Origin: Pseudopedobacter sp965218985
Lineage (GTDB): Bacteria; Bacteroidota; Bacteroidia; Sphingobacteriales; Sphingobacteriaceae
Direction of reading: 5' to 3'
Assembly (NCBI GenBank): GCA_965218985.1
Contig: CBDCMP010000007.1
Location: 1,364,001-1,428,000, forward strand
Length of the DNA stretch: 64,000 nt
The notes beneath the pieces are model-generated. The model made no database searches, was not told the DNA's origin, and saw nothing but the letters and a program-made list of their open reading frames with translations. Position 1 is the first letter of the stretch, and each line of letters starts with the position of its first letter. The translations under genes were made by a program, and so were the position numbers. Shown in pieces: positions 9,207-17,494 of this stretch.

Positions 9207-9529
9207 ACTTTCATTTGTTTTTCAAGCATTTTTTATTTTAACCTGGATGAGTTAAATGAAGAATGAATAGCATCTTTCAAAAGTTTCATTTAACCTGTTT
9301 TCTAAAGGAGAATGATGATAAAAAAAGGATTTTTCAGCTCTTGCTGTTTTTTAGAGGGCTTGAAAAACTTAATATTGTAAATGTTTTTAGGGGCAGTACC
9401 AATCCTAGAGATGTTAGTGGCACTCCAGCCGTATTCTGGTAATCATACCCATATGATATTGATCAAATCCTCAATTTCTTAAAAGGTTTGGAGTTGTTTA
9501 TTTTGAAATCTTTTCCTGAAAACTAGTCT
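9207..9529 (+). other. convergent intergenic region with hairpin and possible coding relic
   Basis: This 323-bp gap separates the plus-strand hydrolase genes from the minus-strand ara operon. A perfect 10-bp inverted repeat lies at 9251-9260 (GTTAAATGAA) and 9285-9294, with a 24-nt loop, and may act as a terminator. On the plus strand an open stretch from about 9356 reads LEKLNIVNVFRGSTNPRDV then SGTPAVFW, a TAA at 9440-9442, then SYPYDIDQILNFLKGLE to a TAG at 9524. That looks like the interrupted tail of a former protein, which I cannot identify. Confidence 0.4.
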
Positions 9530-10234
9530 TTATATAAGAAATTTATCTGGGTTTGGTATAAGATTAAGAAATGCCTGGAAATTCTGTTTGTATTTATGTT
9601 TATCTAATTTGTAAAAGTATGCGCCCCTTTTTGAGGATGATTTATCTTTTTCTAGAAGTTTGATTAAAAGCCCAGTGGACAATAATTTTCTACTAAAATT
9701 TCTATCATCAAATTTAGTTTCATAAATCTTTTCATAAAGATTTTGTAGCTGAGGGATAGTAAATCGATCTGGTAAAAGTTCAAATAAAATGGGGTGTAAG
9801 GCAGCTTTATATCTAATTTTAATTTTAGCTTCATCTACCATTTCATCATGATCGAAAATCAATTCTGGTATTTCATTAGCATTGAACCACTCTGCATGGT
9901 AGTCTTCATTGATTTGCTTTTCATATTTATGAATATCTATCAATGCGAAATAAGCTAGGCAAATTGTCCTTTCTACAGGATCACGGCCCAATTTACCAAA
10001 GGATGAAAGCTGCTCTAAGTAAACCCCTTTTAATCCAGTTAAATCATTCAATATTCGATTTGCTGCTTCATCGGGTGTTTCATCTCTTTGTAGAAAACCC
10101 CCCATCAAGCTCCAGTCCCTTACTCTTGGTTCAAATCCACGTTGAATCAATAAAAGTTTGATCTTTTCTCCGTCAAATCCGAATACAATACAATCTATGG
10201 CAACTAAAATTCTAGTCTGTCCTTGATACCTCAT
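9530..10234 (-). CDS. araR: AraR, Nudix-type arabinose transcriptional regulator
   Basis: Regulator of the Nudix/NrtR superfamily related to Bacteroides AraR, which binds L-arabinose and controls arabinose genes. The 234-aa product has an N-terminal Nudix-like domain (about 1-135) and a C-terminal winged-helix domain (about 150-230: FTIPQLQNLYEKIYETKFD). The Nudix box is degenerate: GGFLQRDETPDEAANR is followed by ILNDLTGL, so the metal-binding REUxEE glutamates are absent. It should therefore bind ligand without hydrolysing it. It is the last gene of araB-araD-araA-araR, 56 bp after araA. Its position and family make repression of both convergent units the likely role; operators were not identified. 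Confidence 0.88.
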   Translation of the reverse strand: MRYQGQTRILVAIDCIVFGFDGEKIKLLLIQRGFEPRVRDWSLMGGFLQRDETPDEAANRILNDLTGLKGVYLEQLSSFGKLGRDPVERTICLAYFALIDIHKYEKQINEDYHAEWFNANEIPELIFDHDEMVDEAKIKIRYKAALHPILFELLPDRFTIPQLQNLYEKIYETKFDDRNFSRKLLSTGLLIKLLEKDKSSSKRGAYFYKLDKHKYKQNFQAFLNLIPNPDKFLI

Positions 10235-10290
10235 AAAATACGTTGGCTAATCAGTCTTAAGAAAAGCTGATTTTTTATAAAGAAAAAATT

Positions 10291-11787
10291 CTATTTATAA
10301 TATACTTCGCTCCACTTCAATTCTTTTTCAAAAGTTTCCAAATCCGTCTTATCATCAATCATCACCAATTCTATTCCAGCGATTTTTGCGAAATCTTTGA
10401 AATATTCCCTGTCCAAGTTCTGGCTGTAAACGGTATGGTGTGCACCGCCAGCGTAGATCCATGCGGTACAAGCCGTCCTTAGGTCCGGTTTAGGCTTCCA
10501 TAACACCCTTGCAACGGGTAATTTCGGCAGGTCATACTCAGGTTCTACCGCTCTTACCTCGTTTACCAATAACCTGAAACGGTTTCCCATATCAATCAAG
10601 GAAGCGTTAATGGCCTCGCCACCGTCAACATTAAAGACCAACCTCACGGGATCTGCCTTGCCACCGATCCCCAATGGGTGCACCTCACAAGAAACCTTTC
10701 CATTGGCCAGAGATGAATCAATCTCTAGCATGTGAGCACCCAGCACCAACTCGTTTTTAGGGTCAAAGTGATACGTATAATCCTCCATGAAAGCATTTGC
10801 CCCATTCAAACCATTAGCCATGACCTTACAAGCCCTTACCAAAGCGGCGGTTTTCCAATCTCCCTCGCCAGCAAAGCCGTAGCCCTGCTCCATCAAACGC
10901 TGCGCAGCAATACCGGGTAATTGAACCATACCATGCAAATCCTCAAAAGTATCGGTAAAGCCCTTAAAGCCGCCCTCTTCCAAAAATTTCTTCAGGCCCA
11001 GTTCTATCCTAGCTGCCTCGACCAAAGAATTTCTTTCCCTTCCGCCCTCTTTTAAAGTATCAGCTAAAGTATAAGTGTTTTCATATTCTTTCAGCAAATC
11101 ATTGATCTGACTTTCTCCGATGCTGTTGATGACCGCCACAACATCCCCAACACCGTGGGTGTTGACAGAGAAGCCAAATTTCATCTCTGCTTCCACTTTA
11201 TCACCTTCGGTAACCGCTACAAAACGCATATTATCTCCAATTCTAGCAAATTTGGCACCTTGCCAATCATGCCAGCCCGCAGTTGCCCTAGCCCACACAT
11301 TGATTTGGTGTAGCACCTCTTCATCTTTCCAAAAGCCCATCACCACTTTACGGTTCATCCTCATTCGAGAGACCATAAAACCAAACTCCCTATCCCCGTG
11401 TGCGCTCTGGTTCAGGTTCATGAAATCCATATCAATGCTATCCCAAGGGATATCACGGTTAAATTGCGTATGCAAATGAAGCATCGGTTTTTTTAGCTGG
11501 TTCAGACCACGTATCCACATTTTAGCAGGGGAGAAAGTATGCATCCAAGTAATGATTCCCGTACAGTTCTCAGCAACGTTGGCCTGAGTGATCACATCAT
11601 AAATTTCTTCAGATGATTTCAATATCGGCTTGTAAACTACCTTTAGGGGGATGTTTTCTGAGGAATTCAAATATTCTGCAATCACTTGGGAATGCTCGGC
11701 AACCTGTTTTAAAGTTTCATCGCCATATAAATGCTGGGTACCGGTTAAAAACCAAACTTCTAGTTCTTTTAAATTTTTCATTTTCAT
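10291..11787 (-). CDS. araA: L-arabinose isomerase
   Basis: Cytoplasmic isomerase converting L-arabinose to L-ribulose, the first step of the arabinose pathway. The 498-aa length and the N-terminus LEVWFLTGTQHLYGDETL are characteristic, as are TGIITWMHTFSPAKMWI and VLGAHMLEIDSSLA. The conserved HPLGIGGKADPVRLVF and the C-terminal AGGAHHTVYSQNLDREYF also match. An internal Met at residue 3 is an alternative start. It is separated from araD by a 209-bp gap that contains a 109-bp dispersed repeat, so in this operon araA alone is not tightly packed with its neighbours. Confidence 0.97.
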   Translation of the reverse strand: MKMKNLKELEVWFLTGTQHLYGDETLKQVAEHSQVIAEYLNSSENIPLKVVYKPILKSSEEIYDVITQANVAENCTGIITWMHTFSPAKMWIRGLNQLKKPMLHLHTQFNRDIPWDSIDMDFMNLNQSAHGDREFGFMVSRMRMNRKVVMGFWKDEEVLHQINVWARATAGWHDWQGAKFARIGDNMRFVAVTEGDKVEAEMKFGFSVNTHGVGDVVAVINSIGESQINDLLKEYENTYTLADTLKEGGRERNSLVEAARIELGLKKFLEEGGFKGFTDTFEDLHGMVQLPGIAAQRLMEQGYGFAGEGDWKTAALVRACKVMANGLNGANAFMEDYTYHFDPKNELVLGAHMLEIDSSLANGKVSCEVHPLGIGGKADPVRLVFNVDGGEAINASLIDMGNRFRLLVNEVRAVEPEYDLPKLPVARVLWKPKPDLRTACTAWIYAGGAHHTVYSQNLDREYFKDFAKIAGIELVMIDDKTDLETFEKELKWSEVYYK

Positions 11788-11821
11788 TTCCTAATTTTCA
11801 GTCTGTGGGAATACAAACGCT

Positions 11822-11930
11822 CTAGTGTTAAGTTAAAAGTAGAAAGTCAAAAGCAAAAAGACTTATATCATTGATAACAAGTAATTTAAAAAGATAATTT
11901 TTCGTCGTTTTATGATTAACATTACACTAG
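11822..11930 (+). repeat. 109-bp dispersed repeat, copy A
   Basis: First of three copies of an AT-rich element in this window. It starts CTAGTGTTAAGTTAAAAGTA and ends TTATGATTAACATTACACTAG. With flanking bases it has perfect 8-bp terminal inverted repeats, TCTAGTGT (11821-11828) and ACACTAGA (11924-11931). The centre, ACTTATATCATTGATAACAAGT, is a near palindrome. Copy B at 53069-53177 matches at about 100 of 109 positions in the opposite orientation. Copy C is at 61906-62007. There is no open frame inside, so it resembles a small non-autonomous (MITE-like) element. It lies between araD and araA. Confidence 0.85.
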
Positions 11931-11996
11931 ATTAAATTTTTGCTATTATATTTCGTGTAATCTTGGCAAGTTCCTGTTTTAAGGTTCGCCTTTTTT

Positions 11997-12695
11997 TTAT
12001 TGACCGTAGTAAGAATTTACCCCATGCTTTCTATCAAAGTGCTTGTTGATGAGCGAGGTTTTTAACTTATCTACCTGTGGGTTGATCTGCTCTGTTAAAT
12101 AGGCCATTTGGGCAATGGATTCCAAAACAGCACTGTTATAAACAGCCTTATCAGCATTTTTCCCCCAAGTAAAAGGGGCGTGATTACCGATCAAAATCAT
12201 TTCCACTTCTTTATAGTCTAAATTGAGTTCTTTAAAATGGTTCATGATCTGAAAGCCCGTTTCATGTTCATAATCACCCAATATCATGGCATCATCCATT
12301 GGAGGGGCACAAGGAACGTCAACAGTTAAATGGTCAGCATGGGTGGTGCCATATATAGGGATTGCCCGATGTGTTTGCGCCCATGCGGTAGCGTAAGTGC
12401 TATGGGTATGCACCACACCGTTGATGCCATCCCAATGTTTGTATAAAACTGCGTGGGTTTTGGTATCTGAAGATGGACGTAATTTACCTTCAACAGTATT
12501 CGAGTCAAAATCAACAATGACCATTTTTTCTGGCGAAAGTTCTTCATAAGGTATTCCGCTTGGTTTAATGGCGAAAACACCTAAATCTCTATCGGCAGCA
12601 CTTACGTTACCAAAGGTGAAAAGTACCAGATTAAGTTTTGACAACCTCATGTTAGTCTCAAAAGCCTCTTCTTTGATATGTTGATACTTGCTCAT
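11997..12695 (-). CDS. araD: L-ribulose-5-phosphate 4-epimerase
   Basis: Zinc enzyme of the class II aldolase fold that converts L-ribulose 5-phosphate to D-xylulose 5-phosphate, feeding the pentose phosphate pathway. The 232-aa product shows FGNVSAADRDLGVFAIKPSG (phosphate and substrate binding), the zinc motif VVHTHSTYATAWAQ with two His, and GTTHADHLTVDVPCAPPM. The length matches E. coli AraD (231 aa). Its start overlaps the end of araB by 38 nt, and the canonical N-terminus supports this start, so translation is coupled. The third zinc-ligand His is expected in IGNHAPFTWGKNADKAVYN. Confidence 0.96.
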   Translation of the reverse strand: MSKYQHIKEEAFETNMRLSKLNLVLFTFGNVSAADRDLGVFAIKPSGIPYEELSPEKMVIVDFDSNTVEGKLRPSSDTKTHAVLYKHWDGINGVVHTHSTYATAWAQTHRAIPIYGTTHADHLTVDVPCAPPMDDAMILGDYEHETGFQIMNHFKELNLDYKEVEMILIGNHAPFTWGKNADKAVYNSAVLESIAQMAYLTEQINPQVDKLKTSLINKHFDRKHGVNSYYGQ

Positions 12696-14367
12696 TACTT
12701 GTTTGTTTTTTTTGAAAATCCTCTATGAATTTACCTGCTTCTTTATATAACTCATATCGCTTTGCATATATAGGCACTTTTATCTGGTTTGGATGATAGG
12801 TGACAGAGAAACCTTGCCCCATGGCTTCCATGGCATCCTCAACTTTTGGATACAAACCAGCTACCGTAGCTGCAAACATTGCAGCACCAATGGCACAAGT
12901 TTGCTCAGAACAGTGTATCTTAATCGGCATGTTTATCACATCTGCCATAACCTGCATGATAAAAGGAGATTTTTTTGCTACCCCGCCTAAACCTATCAAA
13001 CCTTTAACAGTAATCCCTTGTTCGTTGAATTGATCCACAATTTTCTTAGCTCCAAAACAGGTAGCTTCAACCAAAGAACGGAAAAGTTTTACGGAATCGC
13101 TCCCCAAGTTTAACTCCAAAAATGCGCCTTTAAGCATTTGGTTTGCATTTGGAGTTCTTCGTCCGTTCATCCAATCCAAAGCTAATTCATCAGCTACGCT
13201 TAGTGGTAATTGAGCTGCGGCAGCACTTAAGGCAGGAATAATTTTATCATCAATCTCTGCTGTGATTTTTTCATGGTCCATTCCTTCTATAGCTGAAAGC
13301 AAGTTTTTTACAGGCCACATCAACAGGTTTTTAAACCAGGCATAGGCATCGCCAAAAGCAGATTGCCCCGCTTCCATCCCCATCATACCCGGAATGATGG
13401 AGCCGTTAACCTGTCCGCATATACCGTCAACCAATATTCCCTCAACCTCTTGATTAGGGGCAATCAACATATCACAAGTGGAAGTTCCCATCACTTTGCT
13501 CAAATAATAGGGTTCAATTTGTCCGCCTACGGCACCCATGTGCGCATCAAAAGCACCCACGCCTATATTTACATCCGTACTTAAACCCAATTTGCTTGCC
13601 CATTCGCTAGATAAGTTTCCAACTGACTTATCGGCAGTATAGGTTTCCTCATACATTTGGGTGTAATTCTTCAAAAGCGGGTCTAAACTAACAAAGAACT
13701 CGGTTGGCGGGAAGCCTCCAAATTCATCGGCCCAAAGTGCTTTATGCCCAGCAGAACAAATCCCTCTTTTGATATCTTTTGCTTTTTTACCTCCGCTCAA
13801 CAAGAACGGGACCCAGTCGCAATGTTCTACCCAAGAACAACAATTTTTAGCGACCTCTTCATCAGTTCTGAGCATTCTCAACAATTTAGACCAGTACCAC
13901 TCCGAAGAATATATCCCACCGACAAACTGCAGATAATTGACGTTGAATTTTTTGGCGTGTTCATTGATTTCTGCGGCTTCGTTTACCGCAGTATGGTCTT
14001 TCCAAAGTACAAACATGGCATGTGGGTTTTCTTCAAAACCCGAGCATAGGGCCAAAGGAACTCCATTTTCGTTGACGGCAACAGGAGTTGAGCCGGTAGT
14101 ATCTACAGAAATAGCCCTTACATTTGCAGCTATGTCGATCCCAGCTTTCTGCACACATTCTTTGATAGTTTTCTCCAACCCTTCCATATAATCCAAAGGA
14201 TGTTGCCTGAACTGGCTCTTGGACGGGTCGCAGTAAAGCCCCTTTTTCCATCTGCTGTAATAAAATATGGAGGTGCTGATTTCCCTTCCGTTTGCCGCGT
14301 CCACAAGTACAGAACGGACAGAGTCGGTACCGAAATCTACTCCGATGACATAGTTCTTTTTACTCAT
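12658..14367 (-). CDS. araB: ribulokinase
   Basis: FGGY-family carbohydrate kinase that phosphorylates L-ribulose with ATP. The 569-aa length is normal for AraB. Visible features are the N-terminal phosphate-binding loop VIGVDFGTDSVRSVLVDA (about 6-23), FGGY-like central sequence GVGAFDAHMGAVGGQIEPYY, the signature region LIGLGGVAKKSPFIMQVMAD and the C-terminal EQTCAIGAAMFAAT. It is the first gene of the minus-strand araB-araD-araA-araR unit. The promoter should lie in the AT-rich 170 bp upstream, but I saw no perfect TAnnTTTG box there. Confidence 0.96.
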   Translation of the reverse strand: MSKKNYVIGVDFGTDSVRSVLVDAANGREISTSIFYYSRWKKGLYCDPSKSQFRQHPLDYMEGLEKTIKECVQKAGIDIAANVRAISVDTTGSTPVAVNENGVPLALCSGFEENPHAMFVLWKDHTAVNEAAEINEHAKKFNVNYLQFVGGIYSSEWYWSKLLRMLRTDEEVAKNCCSWVEHCDWVPFLLSGGKKAKDIKRGICSAGHKALWADEFGGFPPTEFFVSLDPLLKNYTQMYEETYTADKSVGNLSSEWASKLGLSTDVNIGVGAFDAHMGAVGGQIEPYYLSKVMGTSTCDMLIAPNQEVEGILVDGICGQVNGSIIPGMMGMEAGQSAFGDAYAWFKNLLMWPVKNLLSAIEGMDHEKITAEIDDKIIPALSAAAAQLPLSVADELALDWMNGRRTPNANQMLKGAFLELNLGSDSVKLFRSLVEATCFGAKKIVDQFNEQGITVKGLIGLGGVAKKSPFIMQVMADVINMPIKIHCSEQTCAIGAAMFAATVAGLYPKVEDAMEAMGQGFSVTYHPNQIKVPIYAKRYELYKEAGKFIEDFQKKQTSNEQVSTYQRRGF

Positions 14368-14540
14368 GGTTGATTTATATATGTCAAATTAACATTTATT
14401 ATTTTATAATCTTAAAATTATTGAATAATTAAAATTTATGATAATATTCTAAATTATTTTTTTTGGTGTAAACAATTGAATTTAAATAACTTAATTAAAT
14501 TTTTTCATAAAAATTGTGCAAAGAGGCTGACTTTAAATAA

Positions 14541-14945
14541 CACAACGAAAGAATCGGGGCACTGCTGGACAATGGCTTTGAGCCCGATACGCTGAAGGAT
14601 TATCGTACTACCGTCAAGCACTTGAACGCTTTTATCAGGTGGAAGTATAAAACAGGGGATATTGAGTTGAACAAGCCTAACCATACTTTCATTACCGATT
14701 TCGAATTCTACCTTCGAAGTGAATTCAAGATCAGCGGCGTTTCAGAAGCCAAATAGATTAACAACTTGAAAAAGATAGTCAACAGTTTCCTGGCGCATGG
14801 CTGGCTTCCTAAGATCTTTTTGCCATTACAAATCAAGGAAAGCTGTAAGCGGATTTTCTGACTGGAAACCATAAGTGATAAGAAAATAGACCCCGCCGAT
14901 CTTATCGATATGGGTAAATATTTGCTTTTTCTTTTTTCCCTTTGA
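14541..14945 (+). pseudogene. tyrosine recombinase (integrase) relic
   Basis: From 14541 the plus strand reads HNERIGALLDNGFEPDTL, then KDYRTTVKHLNAFIRWKY and FITDFEFYLRSEFKISGVSEAK, then a TAG at 14754-14756. It resumes with INNLKKIVNSFLAHGWL and meets a TGA at 14859 before fading at 14943. This is the N-terminal SAM-like (core-binding) part of Bacteroidota transposon or phage integrases; family members have EAKYINNLKK where the TAG now sits. The catalytic R...HxxR...Y domain is absent. It marks a former integration event next to the ara operon. The flanking 14368-14540 and 14946-15080 show nothing else I recognise. Confidence 0.75.
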
Positions 14946-15080
14946 GTTGCTTTGCACAATCCGGTAAAATCGGGTCGATCGATAGTCAGGAAAAAGATGA
15001 TGGTCAGCAGGATTTTATAGTAATGTACTGGTGGCACAACATGGGAAAATTGTTTACCAGCGGTCTTTTGGTTATAGAAA

Positions 15081-15356
15081 TTATGATTCCAGGCAATTGT
15101 TTAATAATTCTTCTGTTTTTTGAGTTGGCTTCCATTTCCAAGCAATTCCGCTATGAGCGTATTGATTTTGAAAGAACAAGAAAAAAACTTCATCTTTCAG
15201 ACACATTGGGTACTTACTTACTCTCCAAACTCCCATATCCAGAAGACTGGACGCATTGTTGAAAAACGACTTGACTGCCTTCTTTTGATCTAAAGTCAAT
15301 TCATCAGTACTGATCGTTTGCGATGCCGATTTCACCTTCTCTGATTCCGTACTCAA
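15081..15356 (-). CDS. hypothetical protein
   Basis: A 91-aa frame, 20 bp downstream of the AI-2E family gene on the same strand. I do not recognise it. The first 25 residues are polar and Ser/Thr/Lys-rich (MSTESEKVKSASQTISTDEL). The rest is mixed, with aromatic runs (DEVFFLFFQNQYAHSGIAWK) but no convincing membrane segment. A plus-strand frame at 14942-15262 overlaps it and competes. Neither has family support, so this may be a remnant in the integrase scar. Confidence 0.3.
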   Translation of the reverse strand: MSTESEKVKSASQTISTDELTLDQKKAVKSFFNNASSLLDMGVWRVSKYPMCLKDEVFFLFFQNQYAHSGIAWKWKPTQKTEELLNNCLES

Positions 15357-15376
15357 TTGCGGAAGTACCGTGTTGT

Positions 15377-16438
15377 TTATGATCTGTCTGCCTGTTGCTC
15401 TACATACAGCTTATTGATCATAGTCATTAATATAGCTATAACGGGGGTGGCCAATAGGACGCCCCAAAAACCACCCAGCATCCCCATGGCTACCTGTCCA
15501 AAAATGATCAGCGCAGGGGGCATACTGACCATTTTCTTTTGGATCAAAGGCTGCGTGACCGCACTTTGGACCACTTGTATGCCGGTATACAGGCCAACCA
15601 CTATCAATGCGGTTGTTGTTCCCTGCATCAGCGCAAGAAGAAAAGCCGGTACCAATGCGATGATAGGGCCAAAATTCGGAATGAAGTTCATCAGCCCGGC
15701 CACCAGTGCCAGTGTGAGGATGAGCGGCATCCCGATTATCCACAATCCGATGGCGGTAAGCACCGCAATGAACATGAAGCCGAAAAGCTGTCCCTTTATC
15801 CAGTCCTTTAACACTTTATGGATTTCGTCCAGTAGCTGTCCACCTTTGTCTTTTGCCTTGGGAGGCAACAGCTTTATGATCCCTTTCTTGTAAACAAGTG
15901 GACTGGCGGTAAAAAATAAGCCCAGTAACAAAATGATATAGCCATCGCTTAAAATCCCGAAAGAGGAAGAGAAAAATTGCTTGGCAACCGAAAGGGTTTT
16001 ACCCGAATCCCCTGAATTGTTCAAATAGTCCAAAACTTTGGTTCCCGTCGGGTACTGCTTCAACCAACCCTTCGCATGATCGATGGTTCGTGGCAGTGTT
16101 TCCGATAATTGTGCGATCTGCTGCTGTAGCCTTGCCCCAACAAACCAGAAAAAACCCGCCAGCAGGATGACATTTAGCAGTACGGAAAGAAATACGGCAA
16201 CTTTGGAAGGCAGGTGTAACCATTTTTTCAATATCGCAGCACAACCATGAAAATAGATGGCCATCAGTATGCCCGCCAGCGCCAATAACAAAACACCGAA
16301 AAGTGTTTTGAACAACAGCAGGACTATCAGGATCAAAGATAATATTCCACCTGTTGCCCATACCTTATTTGTGAATCTGGGCCTTTGATCTGTGTTGTTG
16401 TCTGTTTGTTGCATAATATATGGTTGTGATATATTCAA
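15377..16438 (-). CDS. AI-2E family transporter (PerM/TqsA-like)
   Basis: Polytopic inner-membrane protein of 353 aa in the AI-2E exporter/PerM family. Members move small molecules or ions, or act as antiporters. There are two to three N-terminal membrane segments (about 25-85) and a soluble stretch with LSETLPRTIDHAKGWLKQYP. Four or more C-terminal segments follow, including the conserved GLMNFIPNFGPIIALVPAFLL and VTQPLIQKKMVSMPPALIIF. Substrate is unknown. The gene is visibly more GC-rich than most of the window and sits beside the integrase relic, so it may have been acquired. A second family member is encoded at 50259-51395. Confidence 0.88.
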   Translation of the reverse strand: MNISQPYIMQQTDNNTDQRPRFTNKVWATGGILSLILIVLLLFKTLFGVLLLALAGILMAIYFHGCAAILKKWLHLPSKVAVFLSVLLNVILLAGFFWFVGARLQQQIAQLSETLPRTIDHAKGWLKQYPTGTKVLDYLNNSGDSGKTLSVAKQFFSSSFGILSDGYIILLLGLFFTASPLVYKKGIIKLLPPKAKDKGGQLLDEIHKVLKDWIKGQLFGFMFIAVLTAIGLWIIGMPLILTLALVAGLMNFIPNFGPIIALVPAFLLALMQGTTTALIVVGLYTGIQVVQSAVTQPLIQKKMVSMPPALIIFGQVAMGMLGGFWGVLLATPVIAILMTMINKLYVEQQADRS

Positions 16439-16497
16439 TAATGATATGTATGTGACCCCTTATTATTTAATGATCAACCGGATAATCGGAGAGCTAG

Positions 16498-17043
16498 CTA
16501 TTTTAATTCGTCCCCTTCAGGATACAGCAATACATTTTTTAGGGTTTCGGGGGCGACACTGTGTATGTCTAACTTTGACATAATGGTGATGTCTCCGGTT
16601 GTTTCCAGAACGATCACTTCAATTTCATGCAGAAAGGTAACACCGCTAGCCCTGGCGGCCACATAAATCTCTTCCATGGTTATCCGTTCCTTTTTCATCA
16701 CATCGCCCAATAACTCCCCTTTGTACAATAGCAACACAGGTTGCCCGCTGACAATTGCTTTCACTTTCTTGACTCTGACAGATAACCAGGTGATGAGAAA
16801 CTGGAGTCCTATAAGCGTGGAATAAACTACCACACCTTCTGCCAGTGCGATGTTCTTGTTCAATGATATGGCTGCCAAGCAGGACCCCAGGGCAATCGTA
16901 ACGATAAAATCAAAGGCGTTCATCTTTGATAAGGTCCTTTTACCGGAAATGCGTATGGCTATCACCAAGGCCGCATAGCCCAGAATTGTAATGATAAAGG
17001 CCCGTCCCAGGCTTTCCCAGTCAGTGAAAAACATACCGCTCAT
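16498..17043 (-). CDS. DUF421 (YetF/YcaP-like) membrane protein
   Basis: A 181-aa protein of the DUF421 family. Three N-terminal membrane segments (about 15-95) carry the typical RISGKRTLSKMNAFDFIVTI motif. A cytoplasmic C-terminal domain contains GQPVLLLYKGELLGDVMKKE and ITMEEIYVAARASGV, followed by an acidic beta-rich tail. Family function is not established; Bacillus relatives are linked to envelope stress or spore germination. It shares the GC-richer composition of the adjacent AI-2E family gene, 59 bp away on the same strand, and the two are probably one imported block. Confidence 0.88.
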   Translation of the reverse strand: MSGMFFTDWESLGRAFIITILGYAALVIAIRISGKRTLSKMNAFDFIVTIALGSCLAAISLNKNIALAEGVVVYSTLIGLQFLITWLSVRVKKVKAIVSGQPVLLLYKGELLGDVMKKERITMEEIYVAARASGVTFLHEIEVIVLETTGDITIMSKLDIHSVAPETLKNVLLYPEGDELK

Positions 17044-17150
17044 ATCCTACGTTGTTATATATCCTGTGTTTGTAACAGGTCATTGAAATTTTTGTGTTTT
17101 TCCTTACTCGAATGTCAATTTATAAATAATTTTAAATATAGAAAAGTGGA

Positions 17151-17288
17151 TCACTGATTTCTGCCTGATACATGATGATAAATGGCAAATACTATGCCCC
17201 ACACGCCAAACATCATATAAAATGGACATAGACATAAAACCGCGGGCGGAGCTATGATTCCAAAGGTATCCAGAGTTGAAAAACGCAT
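17151..17288 (-). CDS. possible small membrane peptide
   Basis: A 45-codon frame with a continuous hydrophobic centre (MFGVWGIVFAIYHHV) and a proline-rich preceding stretch (IIAPPAVLCLCPFYM). It lies in the gene-poor 17044-17494 interval. Such peptides are often spurious. It has one transmembrane-length segment and an ATG start but no recognised family. The rest of the interval holds a short plus-strand frame ending at 17444 and a terminator. Confidence 0.3.
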   Translation of the reverse strand: MRFSTLDTFGIIAPPAVLCLCPFYMMFGVWGIVFAIYHHVSGRNQ

Positions 17289-17447
17289 ATGATTCACCCC
17301 CTCAGACTCGGAAATACCTTTAAACTCTGCAAGAGTAAAAAAAGGCTTTTAAACGTTTGGCATTATGGTGTAATGGTGGGTAAGTATTCTGTGGAAGAAT
17401 TTGAAAATAAAGTTCTTGATGCCACCTTTCCTATCAATGAATGAAAA

Positions 17448-17478
17448 ATCCCCAATGATGTTTCTCATCAAAGGGGAT
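17448..17478 (-). terminator. intrinsic terminator of the DUF6600 gene
   Basis: Two-part stem: ATCCCC (17448-17453) pairs with GGGGAT, and TGATG pairs with CATCA around a 5-nt loop. On the minus strand the hairpin is followed by TTTT. It lies 16 bp beyond the stop of the gene that ends at 17495. Confidence 0.7.
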
Positions 17479-17494
17479 GCACGAATCTTTTAAT

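Noticed and set aside
14708..15262. Frames of 109 and 106 aa on both strands
   Set aside because: They cross the integrase relic and an unassigned stretch; no recognisable domain.
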